A DNA stretch of 8,629 bases, from assembly GCA_903876615.1 (NCBI GenBank), contig CAIRAS010000160.1, forward strand, positions 1-8,629, written 5' to 3'. Below the pieces are notes generated by a model that was not told the origin of the DNA, searched no databases, and was given only the letters and a program-made list of their open reading frames with translations. Shown here piece by piece: positions 5,877 through 8,629 of this stretch. Source of the stretch: an uncultured Holophagaceae bacterium (lineage in GTDB: Bacteria; Acidobacteriota; Holophagae; Holophagales; Holophagaceae). The position numbers were made by a program, and so were the translations under genes. How positions within the stretch are numbered: position 1 is the stretch's first letter; every line of letters begins with the position of its first letter.

Positions 5877-7937
5877 ATGAGCCCTGAGCCCGACCAGGAC
5901 GGCCTTCGTCTGCCTGAGAACGCCTTCCGCGTCCTGAGGGAAGGCGAGACCTACCAGCCGGTCATTCCGGCCAGCGAGCACCCACCCGAGGTCACCTTCC
6001 GGAGCGTGGTGTCGGGGTTCATCTGGTCCGTGCTCTTCTCCGCGGCGGCCACCTACATCGCCCTGAAGCTGGGCCAGGGCATCGAGAGCGCCATCCCCAT
6101 CTCCATCCTGGCCGTAGGCTTCTCGGTCCTCGCGGTCAAGGTGCTCAAGCGCCGGTCCTCCACCCTGCTCGAGAACGTCAACATCCTCGCCATCGGCGCC
6201 ACCAGCGGCATCATCGCCGGCGGCAGCGTGTTCGTCATGCCCGCCCTGCACATCCTGGAGCTGAAGACCGGCTTCTGGCAGATCTTCCTGGTGCCCCTGC
6301 TGGGGGGCATCCTGGGCGTGTTCTTCCTGGCTCCCTTCCGCCGCTACTTCGTGCGGGACCTCCACGGCCGCCTGCCCTTCCCCGAGGGCACCGCCACCAC
6401 CGAGATCCTCATGGCCGGGAAGCGGGGCGGGCACAGCGCCATCGTGCTGACCTACTCCGCCCTCACCGCCGCCGCCTTCGACTTCGTGGGCCCCGCCATG
6501 CGTGGCTGGGCCGAGAACTTCAGCACCGCCTCCATCGGCGCGCTGGACGCGTTCACCGGCCGGTTCAAGGCCGTGTTCTCCATGAACACCGCCGCCGCAG
6601 TCCTGGGCCTGGGCTACATCATGGGCCTCCAGTACGCGGCCATCATCATGGCGGGCAGCCTGCTCAGCTTCCTGGTGCTGGTGCCTCTCTTCGCGCACCT
6701 GGGCCAGTTCATCCCCGGGGCCATCTCCGCCGGCGCGGTTCCGCTGCACACCATGGGCTACGAGGCCATCTTCGCCAACTACGTCCGACCCGTGGGCATT
6801 GGCGGCATCTTCGCCGCAGGCATTATCTCCATCCTGAAGATGTCCCCGGTGATCGCGAAGGCCACGAAGCAGGCCTTCGGCGAGATCGTCCACCTCCTGA
6901 AGGGCGGCGCGCGCCAGGTGGAGGACATCCGCACGGACCGCGCCATGCCCATGAGTGTGAACCTGCTGGGCATTGTGGGCGTGGCCTTGGCCATCCTCGC
7001 CTACTTCCGGTTCTCCGTGCTGGCGGGCGAGGCCCGCAGCCTGCACCTGGCCCTGGCCGCCACGGGCCTGACCCTGGTCATCACCTTCCTGTTCACCGCC
7101 GTGAGCGCCTGGGCCGTGGCCATGATCAGCACCACCCCCATCAGCGGCATGACCCTGACCACCCTCATCGTGACCGCTGCGGCCCTCTCCTCCTTGGGGC
7201 TCGCGGGCCGCAGTGGGATGCTCCAAGTGCTGCTGGTAGGTGGCGTCGTCTGCTCGGCCCTCTCCATGGCCGGCTCCCTGGTCACCCAGTACAAGATCGG
7301 CTACTGGCTGGGCGCCACGCCCCGCACCATCGAGATAAGCAACATCGTCGGCAGCATCGCCGCCTCCGTGGCCACCACCGCCGTCATCCTGCTCATGGCC
7401 AAGGTCTACGGCTTTTCCCCCAGCGCCCTGCACCCCCATCCCCTGCCCGCGCCCCAGCCCAACGCCATGGCCGCGGTGCTGCGCGGCGTCTTCGGCGGTG
7501 CCGGTGCCCCATGGTTCATGTACGTCATCGGCGCCGTCATCGCCGCCTCGGTGGAGATGTGTGGCGTGTCCGGCCTGGCATTCGCCATGGGGATGTACCT
7601 GCCCATGGAGCTGAACTCCCCCCTGGTGCTGGGAGCCGCCGTGGCCTGGTTCGTGGAGCGCTCCAGCAAGGATGCAACCCTCGCCAAGGCCCGCCACGAG
7701 AAGGGCACCCTGATCGCCTCGGGCTTCATCGCCGGAGGGGCCCTGGTGGGCGTGTTCGCCGCCTTCCTGAAGTTCCTCGAAGACTCCGCCCACGTGCACC
7801 TCATCCCCGACATGACCACCTGGGGCGGTTTCGGGGTGTTCGTTGGCGCCTGGGGCAACTGGATCGGCCTGGCCGTGTTCCTGCTCCTGGCCGGGGGCCT
7901 CTACCTGGATGCCTGCCGCGAAAAAGTGGGATCCTGA
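5877..7937 (+). CDS. OPT family oligopeptide transporter (complete copy)
   Basis: This encodes a 686-residue integral membrane protein of the OPT superfamily, whose members move oligopeptides or metal chelates with protons. A soluble N-terminus of about 42 residues precedes many hydrophobic segments, the first at about 43-66, 71-90, 101-123 and 133-153; roughly 14-16 are likely. Family-like blocks are YIALKLGQGIESAIPISILAVG (60-81), LPFPEGTATTEIL (166-178), STTPISGMT (418-426) and GMYLPMELNSP (572-582). A polar loop at about 328-356 and a Pro/His-rich loop at 513-530 break up the membrane segments. AAGGA at 5867-5871 precedes the ATG by 5 nt, and the gap from the M1 stop is 45 nt without a terminator. 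Next to peptidases, peptide import is the natural reading. Substrate cannot be told from sequence, and siderophore or metal-chelate uptake remains possible because the YSL branch shares this fold. Confidence 0.92.
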   Translation: MSPEPDQDGLRLPENAFRVLREGETYQPVIPASEHPPEVTFRSVVSGFIWSVLFSAAATYIALKLGQGIESAIPISILAVGFSVLAVKVLKRRSSTLLENVNILAIGATSGIIAGGSVFVMPALHILELKTGFWQIFLVPLLGGILGVFFLAPFRRYFVRDLHGRLPFPEGTATTEILMAGKRGGHSAIVLTYSALTAAAFDFVGPAMRGWAENFSTASIGALDAFTGRFKAVFSMNTAAAVLGLGYIMGLQYAAIIMAGSLLSFLVLVPLFAHLGQFIPGAISAGAVPLHTMGYEAIFANYVRPVGIGGIFAAGIISILKMSPVIAKATKQAFGEIVHLLKGGARQVEDIRTDRAMPMSVNLLGIVGVALAILAYFRFSVLAGEARSLHLALAATGLTLVITFLFTAVSAWAVAMISTTPISGMTLTTLIVTAAALSSLGLAGRSGMLQVLLVGGVVCSALSMAGSLVTQYKIGYWLGATPRTIEISNIVGSIAASVATTAVILLMAKVYGFSPSALHPHPLPAPQPNAMAAVLRGVFGGAGAPWFMYVIGAVIAASVEMCGVSGLAFAMGMYLPMELNSPLVLGAAVAWFVERSSKDATLAKARHEKGTLIASGFIAGGALVGVFAAFLKFLEDSAHVHLIPDMTTWGGFGVFVGAWGNWIGLAVFLLLAGGLYLDACREKVGS
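6054..6119 (+). repeat. Conserved block shared with the second OPT gene (copy 1)
   Basis: These 66 bases encode residues 60-81 of the first transporter and match 8163-8228 of the second at 59 of 66 positions by my count, in the same frame and at the same codon numbers. Outside the block the genes diverge quickly. It marks the two as paralogues and reflects a constrained membrane motif rather than a mobile repeat. Confidence 0.7.
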
Positions 7938-7985
7938 AGCGTCGATTCTGAAACGCGTACTGTCTATCGTTCTCGAGGAGCACCC

Positions 7986-8629
7986 ATGTCCCACGGATCC
8001 GAACCCCAGGAGATCAAGGGCCTGCCCCTTAATGCGCGGCGGCCGCTGGAGCCGGGGGAGGCCTACATCCCGCTGGTGCCCCAGGACGGCGTGCCGGAAG
8101 TCACGCCCCGGGCCATCGCCATGGGCCTCATCTTCTGCGCCATCTTCAGCATGGCCGCCGCCTACCTGGCCCTGAAGCTGGGCCAGGGCATCGAGGCCGC
8201 CATCCCCATCGCCATCCTGGCCGTGGGATTGAGCCGCTTCTTCCCCCGCAAGAACACCATCCTCGAGAATGTCATCGTCCAGAGCATCGGCGCCAACAGC
8301 AGCCATGTGGTGAGCGGCGCGGCCTTCACCATCCCCGCCCTCTACATCCTGGCCAACACACCAGGCAGCGGCGTCCCCGTGCCCACCCTGTGGCAAGTCG
8401 TGATCGTGAGCTTCCTGGGCGGCTGCATCGGCATCCTGTTCCTGGTACCCCTGCGCCACCACTTCATGGTCGAGAACCACGGCATCTTCCCCTGGCCCGA
8501 GGCCACCGCCACCGCCGAGATCCTGGTGACGGGCGAGAAGGCCGGCAACCAGGCCAAGGAGCTGGCCGTGGCCGCCTGCATCGGCGCGGCCTACGACGGC
8601 ATCGTGTCCATCTTCCGGGGCATGGGCGA
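7986..8629 (+). CDS. Second OPT family transporter, N-terminal part (runs off window)
   Basis: An open frame from ATG 7986 to the window end gives 214 residues plus two bases with no stop, so the 3' part lies outside. It begins MSHGSEPQEIKGLPL and aligns without gaps to the first OPT protein from about residue 37 to 83. The shared core is ALKLGQGIE, then AIPI, then ILAVG. Further parallels are ILENVIVQSIGANSS (92-106) against LLENVNILAIGATSG, and FPWPEATATAEIL (168-180) against FPEGTATTEIL. Hydrophobic segments lie at about 43-65, 71-85, 104-123 and 136-156. GAGGAG at 7975-7980 is the strongest Shine-Dalgarno in the window and sits 5 nt before the start. The gap from the first OPT stop is 48 nt, without a hairpin terminator, so co-transcription is likely. 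An extra short loop (NTPGSGVPVP, 124-133) distinguishes it. It may prefer a different substrate or work alongside its neighbour. Confidence 0.9.
   Translation, partial: MSHGSEPQEIKGLPLNARRPLEPGEAYIPLVPQDGVPEVTPRAIAMGLIFCAIFSMAAAYLALKLGQGIEAAIPIAILAVGLSRFFPRKNTILENVIVQSIGANSSHVVSGAAFTIPALYILANTPGSGVPVPTLWQVVIVSFLGGCIGILFLVPLRHHFMVENHGIFPWPEATATAEILVTGEKAGNQAKELAVAACIGAAYDGIVSIFRGMG
8163..8228 (+). repeat. Conserved block shared with the first OPT gene (copy 2)
   Basis: This is the counterpart of 6054-6119, again codons 60-81 of its gene. The seven differences include replacements of Ile by Leu and Ser by Ala, all conservative for a membrane helix. Confidence 0.7.

Noticed and set aside
7934..7958. 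Two similar short words (CTGAAGCGT and CTGAAACGCGT) around the first OPT stop codon
   Set aside because: Imperfect, only two copies, and partly inside coding sequence; not enough to propose an operator.
3978..8480. Uninterrupted antisense frame of about 1500 codons on the - strand
   Set aside because: It runs opposite three well-supported genes and through a terminator and two intergenic gaps. Its product is a low-complexity mix rich in Gly, His, Gln, Glu and Asp with no recognisable domain. It is explained by the strong G/C bias at third codon positions of the + strand genes, which removes stop codons from this antisense frame.
1..8629. Search for CRISPR arrays, tRNA/rRNA genes, transposases, phage or defence genes
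   Set aside because: I found no regularly spaced repeats, RNA-gene signatures or mobile-element proteins; gene coverage is almost continuous with ordinary metabolic genes.

Overview
The window is GC-rich and densely packed, with every credible gene on the + strand. Codon third positions are strongly G/C-biased, and that bias creates long spurious antisense reading frames. Two exported peptidases with Sec-type signal peptides, a class II fructose-bisphosphatase tail and paired OPT transporters fit a high-GC, diderm-type heterotrophic bacterium that uses peptides. A Holophaga/Geothrix-like Acidobacteriota is my best guess from gene types and composition alone; a myxobacterium-like or other high-GC lineage cannot be excluded.

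Layout. 1-147 is the 3' end of a class II (GlpX-type) fructose-1,6-bisphosphatase. 148-253 is an intergenic stretch with a strong GC hairpin. 254-2278 is an M13 (neprilysin/PepO) zinc endopeptidase with a signal peptide. After a 26-nt gap, 2305-3954 is an exported C69 (PepD-type) cysteine dipeptidase. 3955-4052 carries two consecutive stem-loops, the second a good Rho-independent terminator, then a possible -10 box and a ribosome-binding site. 4053-5831 is a cytoplasmic M1 aminopeptidase of the leukotriene-A4-hydrolase subfamily. 5877-7937 is a complete OPT-family transporter. 7986 to the window end is the N-terminal third of a second, paralogous OPT transporter. No gap exceeds about 110 bases.

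How the genes could work together (inference). The M13 endopeptidase would cut polypeptides outside the cytoplasm and the C69 enzyme would release or trim dipeptides there. The OPT carriers would import oligopeptides, and the M1 aminopeptidase would finish hydrolysis inside. The genes look like two transcription units: M13-C69, ended by the 3961-4009 terminator, and M1-OPT-OPT. The fructose-bisphosphatase appears to be an unrelated upstream neighbour.

I see no mobile element, CRISPR array, tRNA/rRNA, phage gene or defence system, and no undescribed system. The points worth a second look are the LTA4H-like active site with a natural Tyr-to-Phe change, a neprilysin-like protein reduced to one conserved cysteine pair, a nucleophilic cysteine placed at the signal-peptide junction, the tandem OPT duplication, and two start-codon traps created by hairpins.
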